This document shows positions 6,182 through 13,779 of a stretch of 18,768 bases of DNA, one piece after another. Source of the stretch: an uncultured Collinsella sp. GTDB taxonomy: Bacteria; Actinomycetota; Coriobacteriia; Coriobacteriales; Coriobacteriaceae. Location: positions 1 to 18,768 of the forward strand of contig CAJJTG010000041.1 of assembly GCA_905194675.1 (NCBI GenBank), given 5' to 3'. The stretch's first letter is position 1; every line of letters begins with the position of its first letter. The notes under the pieces were generated by a model, which was not told where the DNA came from, made no database searches, and was given only the letters and a program-made list of their open reading frames with translations. The position numbers and the translations under genes were made by a program.

Positions 6182-7495
6182 ATGAAGCTCACTATAGAAT
6201 CGATGACCTACGGCACCGACGGGCTGGCGCACGCCGACAACGGCAAGGCCGTCTTTGTGCAGGGCGCCGTGGCAGGCGACACCGTCGAGGCCGAGGTCGT
6301 ACAGGACGGCAAGTCGTTCATGCGCGCCCGCACGACCGAGATTCTGGAGCCGAGCCCCGATCGCATTCAGCCCCCCTGCCCCTTCGTTGGCATCTGCGGC
6401 GGTTGTTCGTGGGGCAATCTCTCACGCACGGCACAGCTCGCCGCCAAGGAGCAAAACCTGCGCTCCACGCTCGAGCGCATCGGCAAGTTCGCTCCTGAGC
6501 AGGTCGATGAGTTGGTACAGCCCATCTGCCACACCAAGGACGACTGGGGCTACCGCAATAAAATCGAGCTCGAACCGACCGTCGTCAACGGTCGCGTGCG
6601 CCTTGGCATGCACGGTGTCGACCCCAGCAAAATCGTGACCGTCGATGCGTGCCCGCTGTTCGATAAGCGCTTCCCGAAGGCGCTCAAATCGGTCGTCGGC
6701 GCACTCAACTATCTAAGCGGCAGCCATGACTTGGGACTCGAACGCGTGGGCATTCGTGCATCGCGCCGTACCAAGGCACTCGAGGTCGCACTCTGGACGC
6801 CCACAGGCTCTTTTCCGCGCTCGCAGGTCTCCCGCGTGCTGGCGGACGCCGCTCATCCCACGAGCATCGTGCGCGTGATGAGCAAGGGCGAAAAGAAGGC
6901 CCGCCGTGTCTCCAAGGTCGAAATGCTCGCCGGAGAGGGCTCATGGACCGAGAATATCGCCGAGGGTCAGATGCGCTTGTCTGCCCCGTCTTTTTTCCAG
7001 GTCAACACCAAGGGCGCCGAGATTTTGATCGAGCTTGTCATGGAAGCGCTCGACCCGCAGGAAGACGAGCTTGCCGTGGACCTGTACTGCGGTGCCGGCA
7101 CCTTTACCCTGCCGCTCGCCCGCCGCTGCGACTTTGTCGCCGCCGTCGAGGCCTACGGCCCCGCCGTGCGCGATCTACGCCGCAACTTGGAGATCAACAA
7201 GCTCGATAACGTCGACGTCATTGGCGGAGACGCGGTGCGCGAGTTCCCCGACCAGGATGCCGACGTCTTGGTGGTCGACCCGCCGCGCGCAGGCCTCGCC
7301 CCCGAGGCGATCGACCTTATCGCCAGCACGAGTGCTCGCGATGTCGCCTACGTGAGCTGCGACCCGGCCACCCTGGCGCGCGATCTCAAACGCTTTGTCG
7401 AAGAAGGCACCTTCTCCCCCGTAAAGATCACGCCAGTCGACCTGTTCCCACAAACCTTCCACTGCGAGACCGTCGTCCACCTTAGGCGCAACTAG
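6182..7495 (+). CDS. 23S rRNA (uracil-C5)-methyltransferase, RlmD/TrmA family
   Basis: SAM-dependent RNA m5U methyltransferase, 437 aa. The N-terminal 60 residues form a TRAM RNA-binding domain (MTYGTDGLAH onwards). A [4Fe-4S] site follows: Cys66, Cys72 and Cys75 in CPFVGICGGC, with Cys157 in VDACPLF, the spacing of RlmD/RumA-type enzymes. The catalytic domain has SFFQVN, the SAM loop VDLYCGAGTFTLPLA, DPPRAG, the nucleophile Cys393 in YVSCDPATLARDL, and ETVVHL with the general-base Glu. The start at 6182 is preferred because the TRAM domain begins there and AGGCAGGGA stands just before it; in-frame ATGs at 6146 and 6167 lack SD sequences. Which uridine (1939 or 747 equivalent) is modified cannot be told from the sequence. 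Confidence 0.92.
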   Translation: MKLTIESMTYGTDGLAHADNGKAVFVQGAVAGDTVEAEVVQDGKSFMRARTTEILEPSPDRIQPPCPFVGICGGCSWGNLSRTAQLAAKEQNLRSTLERIGKFAPEQVDELVQPICHTKDDWGYRNKIELEPTVVNGRVRLGMHGVDPSKIVTVDACPLFDKRFPKALKSVVGALNYLSGSHDLGLERVGIRASRRTKALEVALWTPTGSFPRSQVSRVLADAAHPTSIVRVMSKGEKKARRVSKVEMLAGEGSWTENIAEGQMRLSAPSFFQVNTKGAEILIELVMEALDPQEDELAVDLYCGAGTFTLPLARRCDFVAAVEAYGPAVRDLRRNLEINKLDNVDVIGGDAVREFPDQDADVLVVDPPRAGLAPEAIDLIASTSARDVAYVSCDPATLARDLKRFVEEGTFSPVKITPVDLFPQTFHCETVVHLRRN

Positions 7496-7533
7496 ACTGT
7501 TTGCCCCAGACCACGCCCGATGATTTTTCTGGC

Positions 7534-7579
7534 ACGGGGATAAAAATAGATTTGCTCCGAATGATTATTTAATCCCCGT
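7534..7579. repeat. 8-bp inverted repeat at the left border of the IS remnant
   Basis: ACGGGGAT (7534-7541) and ATCCCCGT (7572-7579) form a perfect inverted repeat with a 30-nt AT-rich interior. It sits just after the methyltransferase gene and overlaps the outer edge of the IS3-like remnant. It could be a weak terminator or a trace of insertion. Confidence 0.4.
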
Positions 7580-7605
7580 CCCGAAATTGAACCGCCCCTC
7601 ATTTC

Positions 7606-7962
7606 TTGAACATTAGAAATGGGGGCTTCTTTATGGACGGGAGAGTCAGGCACGACGCCACGCTGAGGACTCTTGCAGCAGAGCTTTGCGACAGGGGGTG
7701 CGGGCGCGCCGAAGGCCAGCGGGAGGCCGAAGGGTGCCCGGACCCGGCCGGGGCCGGCGGCGTGCGAGGGCAAGCTCATGCGACGGAGCTGCTGCCCGGG
7801 CGCCTGAAGGACGAATTCTACAGGAACCGGACGTGGCGGAGCTTCGAGGAGTTCAAGCGGGACCTCGAAGCCTATACCGTTCACTGGAACAAGAGGAGGC
7901 GGGTTAAGCAAAAGGGACTGACCCCGGAGGAGTTCCGGAATCAGTCCCCATGCGCGGCATAG
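7606..7962 (+). pseudogene. IS3-family transposase, deleted remnant
   Basis: An in-frame 118-codon relic. The C-terminal part (about residues 63-115: LLPGRLKDEFYRNRTW, then FEEFKRDLEAYTVHWN, then KGLTPEEFRNQS) is the typical end of an IS3/IS150 OrfB integrase, where the DDE fold closes and the HWN...RR segment is conserved. The N-terminal part (LRTLAAELCDRGCGR) resembles the start of an OrfA helix-turn-helix. The middle, including the catalytic DDE residues, is missing, so the product would be inactive. Confidence 0.7.
7914..7948 (-). terminator. terminator hairpin inside the IS remnant, minus strand
   Basis: GGGACTGA (7914-7921) pairs with TCAGTCCC (7941-7948); after a 2x2 internal loop CCGGA pairs with TCCGG around a 5-nt loop. 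On the minus strand it is followed at once by TTTTGCTT. It lies about 190 bp after the PTS stop codon and could end the minus-strand beta-glucoside transcript and protect the methyltransferase gene from read-through. Confidence 0.5.
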
Positions 7963-8050
7963 GCCGCTAATTGACCCGTCCAAGTTTCGGGACTCAGTTC
8001 ATTTCAGCGCCGCCCGAGAAAGCTAAACGCCTTCTGGCAGGTTGTCCCGA

Positions 8051-8081
8051 GCCGAGGGCGGCTACCTTGATCGCCCTCGGC
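8051..8081. terminator. 10-bp hairpin after the PTS gene
   Basis: GCCGAGGGCG (8051-8060) pairs perfectly with CGCCCTCGGC (8072-8081) around an 11-nt loop, 57 bp after the PTS stop. No T run follows on either strand, so it is a weak terminator candidate or a 3'-end stabiliser. Confidence 0.4.
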
Positions 8082-8137
8082 CCTCACCCACCTCAACTGC
8101 TCCTCAATTACATAGAGCTGGTCGAAAAGGGCGCAGG

Positions 8138-9586
8138 CTAGCGGGCGCCTTCCTCGTCGTCGTTGGGTCGGTAGGTGATGAACTCGATAACAAAGGCCAG
8201 AACGGCAGAGACGAGTGCGGCGATGATCGCGTAGATCATGTGGGAGATCCCGGCGCCACCAGGGGTCCCGTCGATGAAGTTGAGCAGGTTGAAGACGCCG
8301 AGGCCGCCCGAGATGTACATGAGGGCGCCCGTCATTCCCACGATGGCGCCGCCCACGGCGGAGCTCAGGCATGCCACGACGAACGCGCGCTTGTTGGGGA
8401 GGGCGATGCCGTAGATGCCCGGCTCGGTGACGCCGAAGAAGAAGGCGGAGATCATCGCGGGAAGGGCGATGCCGCGGAAGCGCTCGTCCTTGTTTCTGAG
8501 GTACATGGCAAAGATGACCGCTCCGAGCGCGAACCCGTGGCCGATGGTGGCGGCGAGCACGCTGTCGTGGCCGAGGGTGTTCAGGTTCATGATGGAGATG
8601 GGGATGAGGCTCCAGTGGAAGCCAAAGATGACGAGGCACATCCACAGTCCGCCGACCAGGGCGCTGCCCAGGACGGAACCAACCACGGGAAGCTGGAAGA
8701 TGAACGAGAACGCCGCGCTCAGCAGGTTGGTGATGAGGGTGGCCACCGGGCCGATGACGAGGTAGCCCAAGACGATGGAGACCGTCATCGTGGCGAGCGG
8801 GACAAGGAACATCTTGAGCGCAGCCGGCATCCAGCTCTTGAGCCAGCGCTCAAGGATAGAGCCGAACCACACCATGAGAAGGACGGGGATCACCGAGCTC
8901 ACGTAGCCGGACACGGGCATGATGATGGGGAGCCCGAGGGCGGTGGCGTACCACGAGAACGTGCCAGCCACGCCGAGGTCGATGCTGCCGAGCGCCTCGC
9001 CCGAGGTCAGGGCGACCATCGTCGGGTAGAGAAGCGCCACGCCGATTGCCACGCCGGTGAACTCGTTCATGCGGAACTTGCGCGCGGCACTGAACGCCAG
9101 GGCGACGGGAAGGAAGTAGAAGAAGCCGTCAGCCACGGTGTAGAGCAGCGTGTAGAGGCCGTCGTTTGCAAAGGCCGGGACGAAGTAGGTGATGAGGGCA
9201 AGCAGTCCCTTCATGATGCCTGCGGCGGCAAGCGGTCCCAGGATGGGCTGGAAGATGCCAGAGATGAGGTCGATGACGACGGAGGCAACGGTCTTATCGC
9301 CCTGGGGCTCGTCGTCGGCGCTTGCGCCGCCCGAGAAGTTGCCGGCCTCCAGGACCGCGTCGTAGACGTCCTCGACGATGTTACCCACGACCACCTGGTA
9401 CTGGCCGTTGGCCTGGATGACCTGGATGACGCCCTTGAGGGCCTCGATCTTGGCCGTGTTGGCGCGGGACTCGTCCTTGAGTTTGAAGCGCACGCGCGTG
9501 ATGCAGTGCGCGACGCTGGCGACGTTCTCTGTGCCGCCTACGTTCTCGAGTATGGATCTGGCCAGATCGTCGTATTTTTCAGCCAT
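8138..9586 (-). CDS. PTS beta-glucoside transporter subunit EIIBC
   Basis: Membrane permease that imports and phosphorylates beta-glucosides, 482 aa. Residues 1-75 are a EIIB domain with the phosphorylated Cys28 in AHCITRVRFKL. Residues 105-470 are a EIIC domain with about ten hydrophobic segments, FGFHWSLIP, and GVTEPGIYGI (385-394), the signature of the glucose/glucoside EIIC superfamily. The EIIA domain found at the C-terminus of BglF-type proteins (about 625 aa) is absent, and the protein ends in a short acidic tail, so EIIA must come from another gene. The start has AAGGAG seven bases upstream. It is 31 bp after the 6-phospho-beta-glucosidase and is the last gene of the set. Confidence 0.95.
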   Translation of the reverse strand: MAEKYDDLARSILENVGGTENVASVAHCITRVRFKLKDESRANTAKIEALKGVIQVIQANGQYQVVVGNIVEDVYDAVLEAGNFSGGASADDEPQGDKTVASVVIDLISGIFQPILGPLAAAGIMKGLLALITYFVPAFANDGLYTLLYTVADGFFYFLPVALAFSAARKFRMNEFTGVAIGVALLYPTMVALTSGEALGSIDLGVAGTFSWYATALGLPIIMPVSGYVSSVIPVLLMVWFGSILERWLKSWMPAALKMFLVPLATMTVSIVLGYLVIGPVATLITNLLSAAFSFIFQLPVVGSVLGSALVGGLWMCLVIFGFHWSLIPISIMNLNTLGHDSVLAATIGHGFALGAVIFAMYLRNKDERFRGIALPAMISAFFFGVTEPGIYGIALPNKRAFVVACLSSAVGGAIVGMTGALMYISGGLGVFNLLNFIDGTPGGAGISHMIYAIIAALVSAVLAFVIEFITYRPNDDEEGAR

Positions 9587-9617
9587 TATTTTCTCCTTAG
9601 TGATATTGCCCGGGCGG

Positions 9618-11048
9618 CTAGCCCAGGTCGCCTCCGTTGGTGGCGATGGCCTGTTGATACCAGTAGAAGCTCTTCTTGCGCCTGCGCTCGAGCGTGCCGT
9701 TGCCCAGGTTGTCGCGGTCCACGTAGATGAAGCCGTAGCGCTTCTCCATCTCGCCGGAGCCCGCGCTCACGAGGTCGATCGGCCCCCAGGTGGTGTAGCC
9801 GAGCATCTCGACGCCGTCCTGCTCAATGGCATCGCGCATGGCCTCGATGTGCTCGCGCAGGTAGGCGATGCGGTAGTCGTCCTCGATCGTGCCGTCGGGA
9901 AGCACCTCGTCATAGGCGCCGAGGCCGTTCTCCACCACAAAGAGCGGCTTCTGGTAGCGGTCCCAGAGGTCGTTGATCGTGATGCGGAATCCCAGCGGGT
10001 CGATGACCCAGCCCCAGTCGCTCGTGCGCACGTAGGGGTTCTCCACGCCGGCGAAGGCGTTGCCCTCGGCGACGCCGCCCACGGAGTCGGGGTCGCCCGC
10101 GGTGCAGCGCGAGGAGTAGTAGCTAAACGAGATGAAGTCGACGGTGTTCTCCGCAAGGATGCGCTCGTCCTCGGCGGTCATGCCCACGTCGATGCCCTCG
10201 CGCTCGAGCATCTTGAGCGCGTAGCCGGGGTAGCGACCGCGCGCCTGCACGTCCACGAAGAAGAGGTCCTCCTGGTTCTTGACCTGCGCCGCGCGAACGT
10301 CCTCGGGACGACAGGAGTAGGGGTAGTAGCTTCCCGCGGCGAGCATGCAGCCCACCTTGTTCTCCGGATCAACCTCGTGGGCGATCTTGGTGGCCCAGGC
10401 GCTCGCCACGAGCTCGTTGTGCGCGGCGCGGTACTCGGCCTCGCGGGCATTCTCCCCGGGCTCGAGGACGATGCCGGCACCCATGAAGGGACGGTGCAAG
10501 ATCATGTTCATCTCGTTGAACGTGATCCACCAGCGCACGAGGCCGCGGTAGCGGTTGAAGAGCACCGTCACAAGCCGCTTGTAGAGCTCGATAAGGGTGC
10601 GGTTTCGCCAGGCGCCGTACTTCTTGACGAGGTGGATGGGGCAGTCGAAGTGCGTGATGGTCACGAGAGGCTCGATCCCGTGCTCGCGGCAGCAGCGGAA
10701 CACGTCCTCGTAGAAAGCGAGCCCGGCCTCGTTGGGCTCCTCCTCGTCGCCATTGGGGAAGATACGGCTCCAGGCGATGGAGAGGCGAAAGACCTTAAAG
10801 CCCATCTCCGCGAAGAGGGCTATGTCCTCGCGGTAGTGGTGGTAGAAGTCGATGCCCGTCTGGGCCGGGTAGTAGTACCCGGGCTCGAAGTCGAGCATGC
10901 GCCTCAGGCCGCGGCTTACGTCGTTGCGCTCCGGCCCGTGTGGGATGACGTCGACGTTGGCAAGGCCGCGGCCGCCCTCGTCATAACCTCCCTCGCATTG
11001 GTTGGCGGCGGTGGCTCCTCCCCAAAGGAACCCTTTTGGAAATGGCAT
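9618..11048 (-). CDS. bglA: 6-phospho-beta-glucosidase, GH1 family
   Basis: Cytoplasmic glycoside hydrolase that cleaves the phosphorylated beta-glucoside delivered by the neighbouring PTS into glucose 6-phosphate and an aglycone or glucose. It has 476 aa, a normal GH1 length. The N-terminus FPKGFLWGGATAANQCEG is typical. The acid/base Glu179 lies in TFNEMN, a variant of TFNEP seen in phospho-glucosidases, and the nucleophile Glu373 in VVENGLGA. The end carries GFIYVDRDNLGNGTLERRRKKSFYWY, whose Lys/Tyr positions bind the 6-phosphate in this subfamily. The start at 11048 has GGAGG at 6-nt spacing; the open frame extends far upstream only as a shadow of the next gene. Symbol by similarity. Confidence 0.94.
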   Translation of the reverse strand: MPFPKGFLWGGATAANQCEGGYDEGGRGLANVDVIPHGPERNDVSRGLRRMLDFEPGYYYPAQTGIDFYHHYREDIALFAEMGFKVFRLSIAWSRIFPNGDEEEPNEAGLAFYEDVFRCCREHGIEPLVTITHFDCPIHLVKKYGAWRNRTLIELYKRLVTVLFNRYRGLVRWWITFNEMNMILHRPFMGAGIVLEPGENAREAEYRAAHNELVASAWATKIAHEVDPENKVGCMLAAGSYYPYSCRPEDVRAAQVKNQEDLFFVDVQARGRYPGYALKMLEREGIDVGMTAEDERILAENTVDFISFSYYSSRCTAGDPDSVGGVAEGNAFAGVENPYVRTSDWGWVIDPLGFRITINDLWDRYQKPLFVVENGLGAYDEVLPDGTIEDDYRIAYLREHIEAMRDAIEQDGVEMLGYTTWGPIDLVSAGSGEMEKRYGFIYVDRDNLGNGTLERRRKKSFYWYQQAIATNGGDLG

Positions 11049-11170
11049 GGTGCCTCCTTCTCTCTGGCGCCCCCATCTCTGCGGGGGACGCTTTATAACG
11101 TCCTTGCGGCCTCGCGCGCCGGGCCCGTGGCCCTTTCCCTGATGCGCGCGGGCCGTCTGTGAAGGGGTGA
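11049..11170 (-). promoter_or_regulatory. gap with leader hairpin before bglA
   Basis: The 122-bp gap between the EamA gene and bglA contains a TATAAA (minus strand, 11097-11092) without a clear -35, and a hairpin (GCG+CCCCC at 11067-11074 with GGGGG+CGC at 11083-11091, one bulged base). An internal promoter or an mRNA processing site is possible; the evidence is weak. Confidence 0.35.
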
Positions 11171-12151
11171 CTAGCTGACGGCTTGTCCTGCAGCGGCGCG
11201 ACGTGCCTCCCGGCCTCCAAGCAGGGAGGGGACCTGTGCCAGGCACACGCCGGCGAGGATGATGGCGACGCCCAGCCACTCGACGACGCCGAGCGGCTCG
11301 CCGAGGACGATCATGGCGATGAGCAGGCCGGCGGGGAGTTCCGCGGCGGCCATGACAGTGGAGAGGCCTGCGGGCAGGTGCGGAGAGCCCATGCCGAAGA
11401 GCAGGACCGGGCAGAGCATGCCAAAGAAGCCGGCGATGACGGCAAAGGGCAGGATGCCCTGGGCGAGGACGCCCGAGACGACGTAGTCCGGGCATACCGT
11501 GAGCGACATGACCACGGAGCCCGCGCACACGATGACGCCACGCTGCTCGGACGAGCAGGGGGCCTCGACCTTGCCGGAGAGGGTGACAAAGAGGGAGCAA
11601 GACACGGCCGCCCCCAGCGCGCACAGCAGGGCCACGGGGTCGTACCCGGTGATGCCGGTCTTGTAGACGCCGCTGGCGAACACCGTTCCGAAGACGATGA
11701 CCAGGGCGGAGACTGCTTGGAGGGGCCTCGGCGGCCGGCGCGTCATGACGGTCTGCCACACGAGCCCCAGCCACGTGAACTGGAAGAGGAGCGTGAGCGC
11801 CACCGGGGCGGGCAGCACGCTCATGGCGTAGCAGTAGAGGATTGAGGTGAGGCAGGTGAGGGCTCCCAGGCCCATGAGCTTAAGGGCGAGCTTCCAGCCC
11901 ACGCGCTGCCAGCGGTGCCCGAGCGCGTGCCCTGCGAGCGTGGCGAGGGCGAAGAAGAGGCAGCCGAACCACGCCTGGCTCGCCACCACCTGTGCCGAGG
12001 TGAAGCCCGCGGCGTAGGCGAGCTTGTAGGTCGTGGCCATTGCGCCGTAGCAGGCGCCGCCCGCAAAGACCTGGAGCGCCGCCTTGACCTGTCCCGCGCC
12101 CGCGGCTCCCGCCTCGGCGGCCTGTTGCTTGATTGTGTTTGTTTCTGCCAT
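11171..12151 (-). CDS. DMT-superfamily transporter, EamA family
   Basis: Integral membrane protein of 326 aa with about ten hydrophobic segments arranged as two EamA repeats (roughly residues 25-160 and 170-310), as in drug/metabolite exporters. A short polar N-terminus and a basic tail (GREARRAAAGQ) fit cytoplasmic ends. The substrate is unknown. It is the first gene of a minus-strand set with a 6-phospho-beta-glucosidase and an EIIBC; a possible job is export of the aglycone or of excess product, but this is inference from position only. GGAAGGGAG stands before the ATG and is partly buried in a leader stem (12159-12217). Confidence 0.88.
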   Translation of the reverse strand: MAETNTIKQQAAEAGAAGAGQVKAALQVFAGGACYGAMATTYKLAYAAGFTSAQVVASQAWFGCLFFALATLAGHALGHRWQRVGWKLALKLMGLGALTCLTSILYCYAMSVLPAPVALTLLFQFTWLGLVWQTVMTRRPPRPLQAVSALVIVFGTVFASGVYKTGITGYDPVALLCALGAAVSCSLFVTLSGKVEAPCSSEQRGVIVCAGSVVMSLTVCPDYVVSGVLAQGILPFAVIAGFFGMLCPVLLFGMGSPHLPAGLSTVMAAAELPAGLLIAMIVLGEPLGVVEWLGVAIILAGVCLAQVPSLLGGREARRAAAGQAVS

Positions 12152-12158
12152 TAGGCTC

Positions 12159-12217
12159 CCTTCCGTCTGCTGTCTTGCAGACGCACATCCGTGCGTCTGT
12201 TCCCGGCAGTCGGAAGG
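12159..12217 (-). promoter_or_regulatory. second leader structure covering the EamA ribosome binding site
   Basis: An inner perfect 9-bp hairpin (CAGACGCAC 12178-12186 with GTGCGTCTG 12191-12199, 4-nt loop) is enclosed by an outer 7-bp stem (CCTTCCG 12159-12165 with CGGAAGG 12211-12217). On the minus-strand message the outer 3' arm is part of GGAAGGGAG, the ribosome binding site of the first gene, so the structure could control translation. Confidence 0.5.
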
Positions 12218-12267
12218 TGGGCTCGTGCGGTCTTCTGGCGGTGCATGTGGTACCTGCTGCCAAGACG

Positions 12268-12303
12268 AAAAAAGCCACGCAACCGACTGCTCGGTTGCGT
12301 GGC
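12268..12303 (-). terminator. leader terminator (attenuator) of the beta-glucoside set
   Basis: A perfect 13-bp stem (GCCACGCAACCGA 12274-12286 with TCGGTTGCGTGGC 12291-12303, loop of 4) is followed on the minus strand by T6. It lies 117 bp before the first gene of the minus-strand set and after a candidate promoter at 12353-12382, so the transcript must pass it. An upstream leader segment CGCGTGG (12337-12331) can pair with CCACGC in the 5' arm and would block the hairpin, a possible antiterminator. No BglG/LicT-type RAT sequence was found. Confidence 0.6.
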
Positions 12304-12352
12304 AAAAAGGTGGCTAGCGCCCAGAAAAGTCCACGCGTTTTTAGACGGAGAC

Positions 12353-12382
12353 AAGATACTACAACAGAAGAGAAGCCGTCAA
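12353..12382 (-). promoter_or_regulatory. candidate promoter of the beta-glucoside set
   Basis: On the minus strand TTGACG (12382-12377) and TATCTT (12358-12353) are separated by 18 bp. Transcription would start near 12345 and give a leader of roughly 190 nt holding the attenuator and the second structure. Confidence 0.4.
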
Positions 12383-12465
12383 GAAAAGCCGAGAAAAAAG
12401 TGAGTCTCTGCCCGCCGCACCTGTGGCGGTCGTTTCCCCGAACGGGGCAGCGCTGTTGGGGACTG

Positions 12466-12520
12466 TCTCGATCTGTAACAGGTGGGGCTAGTTTTGGTCG
12501 ATGGATGTTACAGATTGAGA
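12466..12520. repeat. 15-bp palindromic repeat with 25-nt spacer
   Basis: Bases 12466-12480 and 12506-12520 are inverted repeats (core ATCTGTAACA and TGTTACAGAT, ten perfect pairs, then one G/T and TCTC/GAGA). The interior contains GGTGGGGCTAGTTTTGG. It does not belong to a gene and has no T run. It resembles a dispersed intergenic palindrome or the foot of a non-autonomous element, and lies at the right border of the beta-glucoside block. Confidence 0.5.
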
Positions 12521-12650
12521 TTGTTGAGGATGGGTGGGGGTAGCTAATTCGGACGGGGCTATTTTAAACATTGGGAAATCGAGCGTGGCAAGCGGAGGTC
12601 TTCGGGGTATAAGACGGCTAATTGTATGCCGCCTTACGAAAGGAACTCTC

Positions 12651-13193
12651 ATGCCCAGCGTTGCCGTTCTTGCCGCCGATGGCTTTGAAACGATTGAATG
12701 CCTGACCATGGTCGATGCCATGCGTCGCGGCGGCGTGCGCGCCACGCTCGTCTCGATCATGCCCACCCGCGAGGTCGTAAGCTCGCTGCAGATTCCTGTA
12801 ACTTGCGACGCGCTCTTTGACGAGATTAACTTTGACGAGTACGACTGCGTCGTGCTGCCCGGCGGTCTGCCCGGCGCCACCAACCTGCGCGCCGATCAGC
12901 GCGTCTGCGACGTAGTCTGCGAGTTCGCCGCGACCAAGCATGTTGCCGCCATCTGCGCCGCCCCGTTTATCCTGGGCGAGCTTGACCTGCTCGAGGGACG
13001 CCATGCCACGTGCTTCCCCGGCTTTGAGAAGAGCTTCCCCGAGGGCGCCTATACCGGCGACAAGGTCACGCACGACGGCAACATCATCACCGCCAGCGGC
13101 ATGGCCCAGTCGCTCCCCTTTGCGCTTGAGCTGCTGCGTACGCTCGCCGGAGACAAGGCTGTCGAGAAGGTTGCCGAGGGCATTCAGCTATGA
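12651..13193 (+). CDS. DJ-1/PfpI family protein
   Basis: Cytoplasmic 180-aa protein of the DJ-1/PfpI glutamine-amidotransferase-like fold (DJ-1, YajL type). The start LAADGFETIE gives the conserved Glu13 and Glu16; the nucleophile-elbow cysteine is Cys102 in AAICAAPFIL, followed by ATCFPGFE, both diagnostic of the DJ-1 subfamily. Proposed roles in the family are oxidative-stress protection or repair of glyoxal-modified molecules; the activity is disputed and not decided here. The ATG at 12651 is preceded by AAAGGAAC; an in-frame start at 12534 lies close to the palindromic repeat and is not used. Its stop overlaps the next start (ATGA), so the two genes are cotranslated. Confidence 0.92.
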   Translation: MPSVAVLAADGFETIECLTMVDAMRRGGVRATLVSIMPTREVVSSLQIPVTCDALFDEINFDEYDCVVLPGGLPGATNLRADQRVCDVVCEFAATKHVAAICAAPFILGELDLLEGRHATCFPGFEKSFPEGAYTGDKVTHDGNIITASGMAQSLPFALELLRTLAGDKAVEKVAEGIQL

Positions 13194-13771
13194 TTTTGGC
13201 TTCGCAATCACCGCGCCGCATCGAGTTGATGCGCGAAGCGGGCTACGACATCCGCGTCATTCCCGCTGACATAGACGAGACTCCTTTTGATGACGAGGCA
13301 CCGCTTACGCTTGTCGAGCGCTTAGCTCGCGCTAAGGCTGCCGCCGTTGCCGCCGAGCACGCCGATCCCAGTGAGCTGACCATCGCGGCCGACACCATCG
13401 TCACCTTCGATGGCAAGATTTTGGGTAAGCCGGCAAACGAGGACGAAGCCCGTACCATGCTCCACGAGCTCTCCGGGCGCACGCATCAGGTCGCAACCGG
13501 CGTCTGCATCGTTAGGGCCGGAGACGTCACAGCCCCGCACGCCGCCGAGAGCCTGTCGTTTGTCGATGTGACCGACGTGACGTTCTATGAGCTCACCGAC
13601 GAGCAGATTGAGCTCTACGTCGCCTCGGGCGAGCCCATGGACAAAGCCGGCGCCTACGGCATCCAGGGCGTCGGCGGGCGCATGCTCGTGCATGATATTT
13701 CGGGCGACTTCTACAACGTGGTGGGCCTGCCCATCGCTCGCGTCGCGCGTGCGATTCAAAAACTATCGTAA
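13190..13771 (+). CDS. maf: Maf-like nucleoside triphosphate pyrophosphatase
   Basis: Hydrolyses non-canonical or excess nucleoside triphosphates (dTTP/UTP type in many homologues) to the monophosphate and diphosphate; linked historically to septum inhibition. The 193-aa product has SQSPRR (5-10), the catalytic Asp68 in AADT, LGKP, DKAGAYGIQG and GLP, all family hallmarks. It overlaps the DJ-1 gene by 4 bp (ATGA), which indicates translational coupling. A hairpin follows at 13780. Confidence 0.94.
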   Translation: MILASQSPRRIELMREAGYDIRVIPADIDETPFDDEAPLTLVERLARAKAAAVAAEHADPSELTIAADTIVTFDGKILGKPANEDEARTMLHELSGRTHQVATGVCIVRAGDVTAPHAAESLSFVDVTDVTFYELTDEQIELYVASGEPMDKAGAYGIQGVGGRMLVHDISGDFYNVVGLPIARVARAIQKLS

Positions 13772-13779
13772 TTGCATCT

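Larger units (their letters stand above)
7571..8001. mobile_element. internally deleted IS3-family remnant (MITE-like)
   Basis: About 430 bp that keeps both ends of an IS3/IS150-type element but only small parts of its genes. The ends are related in inverted orientation: GTCCCGAAA at 7578-7586 and TTTCGGGAC at 7985-7993, each followed inward by further weak similarity. Inside, one frame joins a stretch resembling the helix-turn-helix start of OrfA (7633-7700) to the last 60 codons of the OrfB integrase. No intact transposase exists, so it cannot move on its own. It marks the left border of the beta-glucoside gene block. Confidence 0.6.

Noticed and set aside
8042..9730. 562-codon plus-strand frame opposite the PTS gene
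   Set aside because: Extreme Gly/Asp/Glu/Arg/His composition typical of an antisense frame; the EIIBC gene explains the DNA.
11049..11774. Extension of the 6-phospho-beta-glucosidase frame up to 11774
   Set aside because: The extra residues are Arg/Pro-rich shadow of the EamA gene; the GH1 fold begins at the ATG at 11048 with GGAGG before it.
12190..12345. BglG/LicT RAT antiterminator in the beta-glucoside leader
   Set aside because: I looked for the GGATTGTTACTG-type RAT sequence overlapping the terminator and did not find it.
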